Below are positions 35,086 through 46,381 of a stretch of 64,000 nt of DNA, one piece after another. The position numbers and the translations under genes were made by a program. Under the pieces are notes generated by a model. That model made no database searches. It was not told the origin of the DNA and worked only from the letters and a program-made list of their open reading frames with translations. Position 1 is the stretch's first letter, and each line of letters begins with the position of its first letter. The DNA is from Xestospongia bergquistia (lineage: Eukaryota; Porifera; Demospongiae; Haplosclerida; Petrosiidae), in the NCBI GenBank assembly GCA_963965975.1, contig OZ014415.1:253001-317000 (forward strand), in the 5' to 3' direction.

Positions 35086-38000
35086 TCATAAGTATTCTTC
35101 AATTCTCTCATAACCATAGTCTTGTTCAGAAGTGAGTTCAGTTGGTTCTTCATCAGTTTCCACATACAATGTTTCTTCAAATTTACTATAAACATGATGT
35201 TATAATTTAAAATATGTCTCCCAGTAACTCACTGATCAGTTTCCTCATACAATGTTTCTTCAAATTTACTATAAACATGATATTATAATTTAAAATATGT
35301 CTCCTAGTAACTCACTGATCAGTTTCCTCATACAATGTTTCTTCAAATTTACTATAAACATGATATTATAATTTAAAGTATGTCTCCCAGTAACTCACTG
35401 ATCAGTTTCCTCATACGATGTTTCTTCAAATTTACTATAAACATGATATTATAATTTAAAGTATGTCTCCTAATAACTCACTGATCGGTTTCCTCAGGCA
35501 ATGTTTCTTCAAATTCACTATAAACATGATATTATAATTTAAAATATGTCTCCTAGTAACTCACTGATCAGTTTCCTCATACAATGTTTCTTTAAATTTA
35601 CTATAAACATGATATTATAATTTAAAATATGTCTCCTAGTAACTCACTGATCAGTTTCCTCATACAATGTTTCTTTAAATTTACTATAAACATGATATTA
35701 TAATTTAAAATATGTCTCCTAGTAACTCACTTAGCACTTCTTTTTACAACACTATAAGTTGGAATGGTTGCCATAGCGATATCTTCATATGATGTTTTCA
35801 TACTATACAAAACAAATCATTTTAATAATCAATAAAGTTACTTTATCTAATGACTTATATACCTCAATAACTGTATCTTATTATATTGTCTTCTTACAAT
35901 CAGTACTAGTATTATAATAATAATACCAGTAATAACTAATAGTACTAGTGATATTAATAAACCAGCAGTTAGTCTATTAGTGGAAGACTGACACTCTGTA
36001 GTAGTGGTTGTCATAGTGATAATAGGAGTACGTCCTATAGATGAATGACATCATTATTACATAATACAATGACAATATAATAATATAGTATTAGTACATA
36101 TAATATAATCATTATATCTATATGTATTATATAATGTGAACATTAGTTAGTGTTGTATATAAATATATAATCAATATAATAATATATTATATTACATGTA
36201 ACAATACATGTACTATTGTTATATATACAATGATATCAATAGAATATATACTGATATATAGTTTAATAATATCATTATATCATTTTATTATATAGTTTAT
36301 TTGTGTTTATTATTAATAATATAGTAATAATAGTTAGTGTTGTTAATAAAAATATACAAGTTAATTGTATTAATGATAACATAACTTGTTGATGTTGTAA
36401 TAATAGATGTTGATGTTGATGATGATATAACTGTTGATGTTGCAATAATAGATGTTGATGTTGATGATGATATAACTGTTGATGTTGTAATAATAGATGT
36501 TGATGTTGTTAATATTGTTGATGATGATATAACTGTTGATGTTGTTAGTATTGTTGATAACAAGGTTGATGATAGTATAACTGTTGATGTTAGAATACAA
36601 GTGATTCCTATAATATAACAAATAATGTATTAATGTTAATGGAGTAAGTGGTAGTTAAGTAGTCTAGTTAATTGACCATTACTAAAGCTAAGTAAAGCTG
36701 AGTAGGACGTTTTTATGATGGGAGACTTTTTAGTGACATGTGACTAATGGAGTGGACCCAACTCTACCACTCTCTATCTGTGTTGTATAATGGAATACTA
36801 AAAGACCAGCTAAATAGCTTTCTCTCTTCAATATCTTACCAGGTGGGATAGGTTGAGTTCTCTCTCCCTCATAATCAACTCCATTTATTTCATATGTTAC
36901 AGAAAGTGAGAACAAATAGTCTAAGTTATCTTGTAGTCCTCCTATTATACCTTCACTGCTACCAGCAGGAAAGGTCTTGTTACCCATATCAGACTGTCTC
37001 TTATGTTTACTAGTACTAATATAATAGACAGTATAGTGCTTGACTTCTTGAGCAGTAATAGGTTGCCACATAGCAAGTACTGCAGTGTTATTGATTTTTG
37101 TTATATTAAAACCAGAAACTATAGCTATAGAGGAAAGGATATAAGTTATTGAAAAGACAGCCAAAAGACCTACGTATGTTACTTGTAGAGATTTGAGTAT
37201 CATTCCATTCTCCTGGTCCTACACTGGTATAAGCTCTCACTCCAATGGTATAGTTAGTGTTAGGTAGTAATCTTCCAATACTGTATTGTGTGTTGGTTGT
37301 ATCAGTTATAATGTATGGACCATTACTGTTAGACTCTCTATAACGTATCTCATACATGATAATGATACCATTGGGTACTGTGGGTATATTCCATGTAATG
37401 TTGATCACTCGTATCTCTGTACCACTTTCTATTAGACCAGATACCACACCAGGTTCTACAATATATCAATAATACATTAATTATATCAGTAGTAACTGAC
37501 TTACTAGCTTCTCCTGTCTGTTGTATTACCTCACTACTTGCTGGTCCAGTCCCAGCATCATTATATGCTCTTACTGTCACAGTGTAGTTAGTGTAAGGTG
37601 TGAGTGTTGTGAGGATGTACTGTCTGTTGTCTCCTCCAGTGATGTTAACAGTGTCACTGAATGTTGTGTTAGTATAGTAGAGCAAGTAACCAGTGATGTG
37701 TCCATTCTGTCCAGAGCAAGGTACCTCATCCCATAATATAGTCATGGATCTTGCCTCAACTGATGATATAATGATATTACTGACAGATGAAGTGGGTGCT
37801 ATAGATAATATGAGAACAATATAATAATTGTGAATATGATAATATAACATATTTTACCAGACAAAGAGAGTGTGGCAATATTTTCAGCACCCAGGACTAT
37901 AGTGTCACTACCATATATTCCATAGAGACTAACAATACAGTAAGTACCAGGATCAATACCAGTAAATGTATATGGTGATGAGATTGATGAATTAGTGTGT

Positions 38001-39382
38001 ATTAAAGTCTGTTCACATAGTCTTTGACATTGACGATGCCCCTCATATGTTTGAGGAGCAAATGAAGGTTGTGTCCATATCATAGTAATAGTGGTATTAG
38101 TGGTAGTAAGCATCAGAATAACTGAGGGTTTGACTATAGAATAGAGAGATTGCAATATTAAACAATAGACTATTTACTCACATAACGTCACAGTGGTTGT
38201 GTTACTATGATCACTAGGTAGTACTGTACTACTCTCACTGCCATATGATACTACAAAAAAGTTATATGTACTGTATGAAGTCAGTCCTGATGTTATATTC
38301 AACATTGTGTTAGTGGTAGTTCCTGCACTCATAACAGAACTACTGCCACTACTGAGTTGATAGAACACCTCATAACCAGCTACTCCTGACACAGATGACC
38401 AGGAGAGTTGTACATGAGTCAGACCTGTGTTCGGTCTTGTAGCAGTCAGACCAGTAGGAGTACTAGCAACTGCAATAGAAAGAGAATATGTATACCATCC
38501 TACTCAGTGATTTACTAACCTGTTATAGGCTGTGATGTACTACTACTATTTGTAGCAGTGACACTACCAATAGTACCAGCATCTACTCTGGTATTGGAGA
38601 CAGCACACTGGTAAGTACCAGCTTGTCTCATCCTCACTGTCACTGTCACCTGTGTAACAGATCCTGGTCCATTCACTATCACACGAGACAGGTCACTACT
38701 AGCAATAGTGAATGGGTTACTTCCATCTGTACAAGTGACATCAGTAGGAGGTCCATCAGAGACATTGAAGGTGAGAGTGAAGACTGGAGGGTTAGTATCT
38801 CTTGTGGAGATGAGAGAGTACTTCATGGAGGAGTCTGCATCAGGACCATCTATATAATAGTGAGATATATCATCACTTTATTACTACATGAACTCAATCA
38901 CTGACCATTTTGACTGTAAACATCGTTTGTATATGCTCCTACCACTAGTGTTTGATACACTCCATTCTCATCAGGAATGATACAGGTATACAGACCTTCA
39001 TAACCTGTTATTCCTCGATTTTTAGCTAGTGCAATCTGACCTGTGAACCTCTTAGAGAATACTGGACTTTGATCATTAAACAAAGGTACTTGAGTACCAT
39101 CAGGATAATACCACAGTCCAATATTAGAATTACTATTAGCACTCTGACACCACAAGGCATCATAAACACCAAAAAACTGTCCAGCATATATCATTGAGAA
39201 GTCTGGTATTATCCTATTCTCATAGGATAGATACAGTTGTACACCTGTTATTATGAAGTATATATTAATGATCACTCTAACAACAACTACTTACCGTTAC
39301 TAGGTCTGTTGGTAGGTACTTGTCCATCTCCTAGTTTTACTAGTAGTAACATATAGTACAATATCTTTACTAACTCCATCAT
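35086..39382 (-). CDS. Ig/FN3 receptor R5 with repeated tyrosine mini-exons
   Basis: Longest open receptor. Approximate exons: signal 39296-39382, variable Ig 38905-39243, second Ig 38520-38846, FN3 38182-38470, Cys-bearing FN3-like 37858-38136, FN3 37503-37800, FN3 37197-37455, a further FN3 36840-37122 (FNITKINNTAVLAMWQPITA), an expanded stalk 36392-36607, TM about 35864-36030, tail exon about 35730-35805, six mini-exons at 35233-35683, and last exon 35086-35185. The fifth FN3 is absent from R1-R4. The mini-exons would add repeated KFEETLYEETD segments to the tail. The last exon encodes ETLYVETDEEPTELTSEQDY followed by GYERIEEYL. Whether all mini-exons are spliced in cannot be told from sequence. 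Confidence 0.75.
35233..35683 (-). repeat. Six tandem 36-nt tyrosine mini-exons (83-bp unit)
   Basis: Six units at exactly 83-bp spacing: exons 35233-35268, 35316-35351, 35399-35434, 35482-35517, 35565-35600 and 35648-35683. Each has its own AG acceptor and GTGAGT donor, and each gap is 47 bp. Each exon starts and ends in phase 2 and is 36 nt, so any number can be included without a frameshift. Each encodes KFEETLYEETD or a close variant. The unit at 35482 has Pro in place of Tyr, and two units have Lys in place of the first Glu. Other receptors have a single such segment. Confidence 0.9.
36392..36600 (-). repeat. Expanded Ser/Thr stalk repeat in R5
   Basis: Tandem units encode STSTSIITTSTVISSS-like sequence, about three times the R1 stalk. 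It would lengthen and heavily O-glycosylate the membrane-proximal stalk. Confidence 0.8.
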
Positions 39383-40124
39383 CTTTGACAGAGTTAGTAC
39401 TGATGTAATGAACTATTAATAATAATACTAATACTATTTTTACTGTTATTATATCAACACTAAGACAGTTAGATTATTAATGGTGTTTTCGTAAAACAAT
39501 CTATTTTAATGATCAATAAAGTTACTTTATCTAATGACATATCTACCTCACTGATATATACTTCAGTATAGTAATATATTTTTGCATTAAAGGAAAAACT
39601 GAATTATATTATAAAATCAATAAATTGTTATAGTATATAATGATCCTTTCAACTATTCTAAACTAACTATATCACATCTAATATATCAGTATATCATAGA
39701 CTGTTTATATGTTCTTGTTATTAAAATGAGTTATAGTATCATAATATATTATAAAATTAAAATTGAAATTAAAATTCTATATTCTATTATATTTATAATT
39801 ATAATTATTTTGTTATAATTATTTCTCTAATAGACTTCATTTATTCCAAATATATATCTGTTAATATTAATTGTTATCTAGTAACGTTATGACACTAGAT
39901 AAGACTACACATGATCTTTAAGATATTTGAAAACAAAAATATACAGAGAATCCTTAACACTAATAATGTGTGACATGAACTGTTTATATAACAAATAGAC
40001 TGGTTGTCATAGCGATATCACATATGATATTTTCACTAAATAAAACAAACCATTTAATGATCAATAAGTTGGTTTATCTAATAACTTTCAATATGCCATG
40101 TTTATTTAACAGACTAATAATGTT
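39383..40124. other. Array spacer R5-R6
   Basis: AT-rich upstream region of R5, with a NUP155-exon copy at 39835-39960. No gene is seen. Confidence 0.65.
39835..39960 (+). pseudogene. Decayed copy of NUP155 last exon
   Basis: ATAGACTTCATTTATTCCAA, TTATCTAGTAACGTTATGAC, ACTAGATAAGACTACACATG and ATATACAGAGAATCCTTAAC, closest to the copy at 16925. Confidence 0.7.
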
Positions 40125-40770
40125 AAGTGAGTTACTAATATACTAGACAAGGATATACATTTTAAATTATAATATTATGTTCATAGTGAACCATTGTATG
40201 AGATACCTGATCAAGAACTAACTCAAGAAGGTCACATTTATGCTAAACTGAAGAACCACTAATAATGAAGTATTATATACCAGTATTTAACAAGTCCTTG
40301 TGTTATATAAACAGTTCATGTTATATACTCAATATTAAATATTGTGTGTATATGTAGATAACATATCGTAATTGTACTGTCCACAGTAGAATGATATAAT
40401 ATAGTCATCTTTTCATTTGCTATTAGTGTTGAGGGTTCTAGTGAATATTTACTAGACCCTCTGTATATTTTGTTTTCAAATATAAGGTGTGGTCTTATCC
40501 AGTGTTTGTAACTCTACTGATAACAATCAATAGCAGCAGATATAGTAACAATAAATAAAGTCATATTATATAAGTCACATAAAAATAAATTCATTGAACA
40601 GATTAATTATCTTTCTCAACCAAAACCATATATATTTGGCATTTGCTATGATAAAATATTGAATACAAGTACTTAATAAGCCTTTGTTATATAAACTGTA
40701 ATTTGCTAACTGTAACTATTACTAATAATATTAATACTACATATTAATACTATATATTAATATCATATAA
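40125..40770 (+). pseudogene. Inverted block with orphan receptor tail and NUP155 fragment
   Basis: This block is reversed relative to the array. On the plus strand it carries the R1/R2-type last tail exon at about 40195-40263 (LYEIPDQELTQEGHIYAKLK then NH and stop). A NUP155-exon copy follows on the minus strand at about 40435-40550. The left break lies at the AGTGAGTTACTAAT donor region and the right break inside the R6 stalk exon (AAAGTGATTCCTATAATATA). It is therefore an inversion or inverted insertion that replaced the R6 TM and tail exons. Confidence 0.8.
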
Positions 40771-40774
40771 TAAA

Positions 40775-43215
40775 GTGATTCCTATAATATATAAACTAAT
40801 GTCTTACCAGGTGAGATAGGTTTGGTTCTTTCTCCCTCATAATTAACTCCATTTATTTCATATGTTACAGAAATTGAGAACAAATAGTCTAAGTTATCTT
40901 GTAGTCCTCCTATTACACCTTCGTTACTACTAACAGGAAAGCTCTTGTTACCCATATCAGACTGTCTCTTATGTTTACTAGTACTAATATAATAGACAGT
41001 ATAGTGCTTGACTTCTGGAGTAGTAATAGGTTGCCACATAGCAAGTAGCTATAGAGGAAAGGATATAAGTTATTGAAAAGACAGACAAGAGACCTACGTA
41101 TGTTACTGGTAAAGATTTGAGTATCATTCCATTCTCCTGGTCCTAAACTGGTATGTGCTCTCACTTCAATGATATACTTAATGTTAGGTAGTAGTCCTCC
41201 TATACTGTATTGTATCTTGGTTGTATTAGTCATATTGTATGGACCATTACTGTTAGACTCTTTATAACGTATTTCATACATGATAATGACACCATTGGGT
41301 ACTGTGGGTATATTCCATGTAATGTTGATCACTTGTATTTCTGTATCACTTTGTATTAGATCAGATACTACACCAGGTTCTACAATATATCAATAATACA
41401 TTATATATCAGTAGTAACTGACTTACCAGCTTCTTTCATCTGTTGTATTACCTCACTACTTGCTGGTCTAGTCCCAGCATCATTATATGCTGTTACTGTC
41501 ACAGTGTAGTTAGTGTAAGGTGTGAGTGTTGTGAGGTTGTACTGTCTGTTGTCTCCTCCAGTGATGTTAACAGTGTCACTGAATGTTGTGTTAGTATAGT
41601 AGAGCAAGTAACCAGTGATGGGTCCATTCTGTCCAGAGCAAGGTACCTTATCCCATGATATAGTCATGGATCTTGCCTTAACTGATGATATAGTAATACT
41701 ACTGACAGATGAAGTGGGTGCTGTAGATGTGAGAATAATATAATAATTGTGAATAATTATGATAATATAACATAGTTTACCAGATGAGAATGTATTGGTA
41801 ACTCCAGTACCAAGGCCATATTGGTCATTACCATATGTTCCATTAAGACTAATGATACATTAAGTACCAGGATTAATACTATATGGTGATGAGATTAAGG
41901 AATTTGTTATGATAGGATCATACATCTTTTCACATAGTCTTTGACATTGACGATGGCCCTCATATGTTTGAGGAGAAAATGAAGGTTGTGTCCATATCAT
42001 AGTAATAGTGGTATTAGTAGTGATAAGCATCAGAATAACTGAGGGTTTGACTATAGAATAGAGAGATTGCAATATTAAACAATAGACTATTTACTTACAG
42101 AATGTCACAGTGGTTGTGTTACTATGATCGCTAGGTAGTACTGTACTACCCTCACTGCCATATGATACTACAAAGAAGTTATATGTACTGTATGAAGTCA
42201 GTCCTGATGTTATATTCAACATTGTGTTACTGATAATTTCTGCACTCATAACAGAACTACTACCATTACTGAGTTGATAGAACACCTCATAACCAGCTAC
42301 TCCTGACACAGATGACCAGGAGAATTGTACACGAGTCAGACCTGTGTTCGATCTTGTAGCAGTCAGACCATAAGGAGTACCAGCAACTGTAACAGAGAGA
42401 GAATATGTATACCATCCTACTTAGTGATTTACTAACCTGTTATAGGCTGTGATGTACTAGTACTACTACTACTTGTAGCAATTGGACCAGTTTGTCCAAG
42501 TATAGGACCATTAGTTACTCTGGCATTGGTGACAGTACACTGGTAAGTACCAGCTTGTCTCATCCTCACTGTCACTGTCACCTGTGTAACAGATCCTGGT
42601 CCATTCACTACCACACGAGACATGTCACTACTAGCAATGGTGAATGGATTGCTTCCATCTGTACAATTGACATCAGTGGGAGGTCCATCAGAGACATTAA
42701 AGGTGAGAGTGAAGACTGGAGGGTTAGCATCTCTTGTGGATACGAGAGAGAACTTCATGGAGGAGTCTACATCAGGACCATCTATATAATAGTGAGATAT
42801 ATCATCACTTTATTACTACATGAACTCAGTCACTGACCATTGATATTATAATTATAAATTGTGTATGCTCCTACCACTAGTGTTTGGTTCACTCCATTCT
42901 CATCAGGAATGATACAGGTGTACAGACCTTCATAACCTTTTATTCCATAATTTCTAGCTAGTGCAATCTGACCTGCAAACCTCTAAGAGAATATAGTAGA
43001 TGGTCCACTTCTAAATTCTCCAGTAAACAAAGGTACTTGAGTACCATTAGGATAATACCACAGTCCAATATCAGACCCACTATTAGCACTCTGACACCAC
43101 AAGCCATCGTTAGTACCATCACTATTCTGATCAATACTATAAAACTGTCCAGCATATATCATTGAGAAGTCTGGTATTGTCCTATTCTCATAGGGTAGAT
43201 ACAGTTGTACACCTG
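40775..43215 (-). pseudogene. Broken receptor R6
   Basis: Ectodomain exons remain: variable Ig 42845-43212, second Ig 42436-42782, FN3 42098-42388, Cys module 41780-42050, FN3 41425-41725, FN3 41110-41370 and the last FN3 40808-41045. The lesions are: no signal-peptide exon (sequence jumps from the Ig acceptor to an AT repeat at about 43228); TAG in the FSKR motif near 42985; TAA in the Cys module near 41860; a 38-bp deletion at the start of the last FN3 that shifts frame; and no TM or tail on this strand. With several independent stops it is almost surely dead. Confidence 0.9.
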
Positions 43216-43629
43216 TTATTATGAATATTATTATTATTATTATTATATCAACACTAACAAAGTTAGGTAATCAATATGTTTTGTTACTACATAAAACAAA
43301 CCATTTTAATAAACAATAAAGTTAGTTTATCTAATGATATACTACCTCCCTCATATATACTTCAGTATTGTAGTATATTTTGCATTAAAGAATTATATTA
43401 TAAAATCAATAAATTGTTATAGTATATAATGATCCTTTCAACTATTCTAAACTAACTATGTCATATCTAATATATCAGTATATAATAGACTGTGTATATG
43501 CTATTGTTAATAAAATTTGTTATAATATCATAATATATTATATACTAATTATCTCTGACATTGATCTCTATTAAAATTCTATAGTCTATTATATTTAAAT
43601 TATAATTAATTAGTTCATAATTATTTCTC

Positions 43630-43780
43630 TAATAGATTTCATTTATTGTTACTATATCTGTTAATATTAATTGTTATCTAGTAAAGTTACAACACTAGAT
43701 AAGACTACACCTGATCTTTTAAGATATTTGAAAAAATATGTACAGAGAGTCTAGTAAATATTAACTAGAACCCTTTAACA
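43630..43780 (+). pseudogene. Decayed copy of NUP155 last exon
   Basis: TAATAGATTTCATTTATTGT, TTATCTAGTAAAGTTACAAC and GTACAGAGAGTCTAGTAAAT; near-identical to the copy at 34838. Confidence 0.75.
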
Positions 43781-43884
43781 ATAATATAATATATACACAA
43801 TGTCTATTATTGAGTATGTGACATGAACTATTTATATAACAAATGGACTTGTTAAGTACTAGTGTATAGTATTTCCTCATTGGT

Positions 43885-45030
43885 TCAATGTTCAATTCTC
43901 TCATAAGTATAATATTGTTGAGAAGTGAGTTTAGTTGGTTCTTGATTAGTTTTCTCATACAATGTTTCTTCAAATTTACTATAAACATGATATTATAATT
44001 TAAAATATGTCTCCTAGTAACTCACTTAGCACTTGTTACTCTATAAGCTAAACTGGTTGCCATAGTGATATCTTCATATGATGTTTTCATACTATATAAA
44101 ACAAATCATTATAATAATCAATAAAGTTACTTTATCTAATAACATATATACCTTAATAACTGTATCTTATTATATTGTCTTATTACAATCAGTACTAGTA
44201 TTATAATAATAATACCAGTAATAACTAATAGTACTAGTGATATTGATGATACAATAATTAGTATATTAGTACAAGACAGGTGCTCAGTACTAGTGGTTGT
44301 CATAGTGATAATAGGAGTATATAAGAATGACATCATTATTACATAATACAATATAACATAATCAATAATATAGTACTAGTATATATAATATAATCATTAT
44401 ATCTATATGTATTATATAATATGATCATTAGTTAGTGTTGTATATAAATATATGATCAATATAATAATATATTATATTACATGTAACAATACATGTACTA
44501 TTGTTATATATACAATGATATTAATAGAATATATACTGATATATAGTTTAATAATATCATTATATTATTTTATTATATAGTTTACTTGTGTTTATTATTA
44601 ATAATATAGTAATAGTTTTGTTAATAAAAATATACAAGTTAATTGTATTAATGATAACATAACCTGTTGATGTTGTAATAATAGATGTTGTTGTTGATGA
44701 TGATATAACTGTTGATGTTGGAGTTAATATGACTCCTATAATATATATAACACTAGTACATATATATACAATGATATCAATAGAATATATACTGATATAT
44801 AGTTTAATAATATCATTATATTATTTTATTATATAGTTTACTTATGTTTATTATTAATAATATAGTAATAATAGTTAGTGTTGTTAATGAAAATATACAA
44901 GTTAATTGTATTAATAATAACATAACCTGTTGATGTTGTAATAATAGATGTTGATGTTGTTAATATTGTTGATGATAAAGTAATAGTTGATGATGACATA
45001 ACTGTTGATGTTGGAGTTAAAGTGTTTCCT
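43885..45030 (-). pseudogene. Receptor 3'-end fragment R6b
   Basis: Only the membrane end survives: last tail exon 43885-43975 (LYEKTNQEPTKLTSQQYYTY then ERIEH), first tail exon about 44030-44095, TM exon about 44150-44315, and two stalk exons near 44660-44735 and 44935-45028. The TM exon acceptor is damaged: CTATAG of sister genes is missing before TATACTCC. No ectodomain precedes it. It may be what remains of R6's original end, separated by rearrangement. Confidence 0.8.
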
Positions 45031-46381
45031 ATAATATATTATATAAAAATAGGAGAGTAATTTACAATATAATGTATTAAGTATTAAAGAGATAATAAGT
45101 AGTCTAGTTAATCGACTGTTACTAATGTTAAATTATATTATTGGAGTGGACCCAGTTCTATTACCTACTGTGCTGTATAATGGACTCATAAAAGACCCTT
45201 CTTCTTACTCTCTAAAAATTAATAAATAAAATAGGTAGTACTGTACTATCCTCACAGAGTCAGTACTGCTATAATAATAGTAATACTATTTTTACCATTT
45301 ATTATATCAACACTAATAAAATAAAATAATCAATGATGTTTGTTACTACAGAACAATAAAGTTTATCTAATGACAATTATGACTATAAATGTGAAAAGTT
45401 ATACATATAGTTTTTAATACAAACCAAAAACAACATAACAAGTTCAAACAAGGTTTGTATGTAATTTGTTAAATTCTAATGGCTTCAACTTGGAAATGGT
45501 AAATTCATTTTTAATCATTCAAAACATAAAATGTAGTTCTAATAAAGAATTGTTTACAAACACTATAACCTCATTTTTTATTGTGACAATTTTTGCACTT
45601 AAATTTATAACACTATAATAATAATGTAATAGAATGTTGAGTTGGACCTGAATGGGTAAGTAAAAGGTTTAATAGGAGCAATTAATATTTACAATATTAA
45701 TATTTTTAAGTATCTAGGTAGCCTATCTAAGTATCATCATATTTTATCATGAAATTAATAATGATGCCTGGTCTCGGCTCCATACTAAAAGTATACTTAA
45801 TTTGCAGCTGTTTAGTTTAAGAGACAGGTCATGTCCTATAATGCAGCACTTAAACAGTCCTGATGACTCATCTAACAATGATGTCAGTGGTTGTAACAAT
45901 TTTGCGTTTGGTATATATAACTGTTGTTACCGGTCTATTGCTATAGCAACGTATCATCATTACTATAGGTGACAAAACTGAGTATTATAAGATTGAAACA
46001 CTTAAATTTACTGAAAACAAACAAATATTCTCCAGGTTCTATTAAATGTAGTTGATTGGAGAGTAATATCAAGACTCTAGTGTTTTATTATTAACTAAAC
46101 TGTTGTTTGTCTATTCCATATTTTCCTCATATTTATTACAAGTTCATTTAATTATAGATTTACTGGAACCTCCATTTTATTTGTAATTCTAAATATCACC
46201 TGATATTTTAAAATATTTGAAAACAAGGCATACAGAGGGTCTAGTAAATATTCACTAGAACCCTTAACACTGACATATACACAATGTTTATTATTGAGTA
46301 TATGACATGAATTATTTATAGAACATATAGACATGTTAAGTACATGTACTAGTGTATAGCATTTCTTCATTGGTTTAATGT
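45031..46381. other. Array spacer R6b-R7
   Basis: Starts with a piece of the stalk-to-FN3 intron (compare 47160-47340), then unique AT-rich sequence 45240-45760. After that comes a block shared with 26040-26520 and 29530-29650 and a NUP155-exon fragment at 46200-46270. No gene is seen. Confidence 0.6.
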
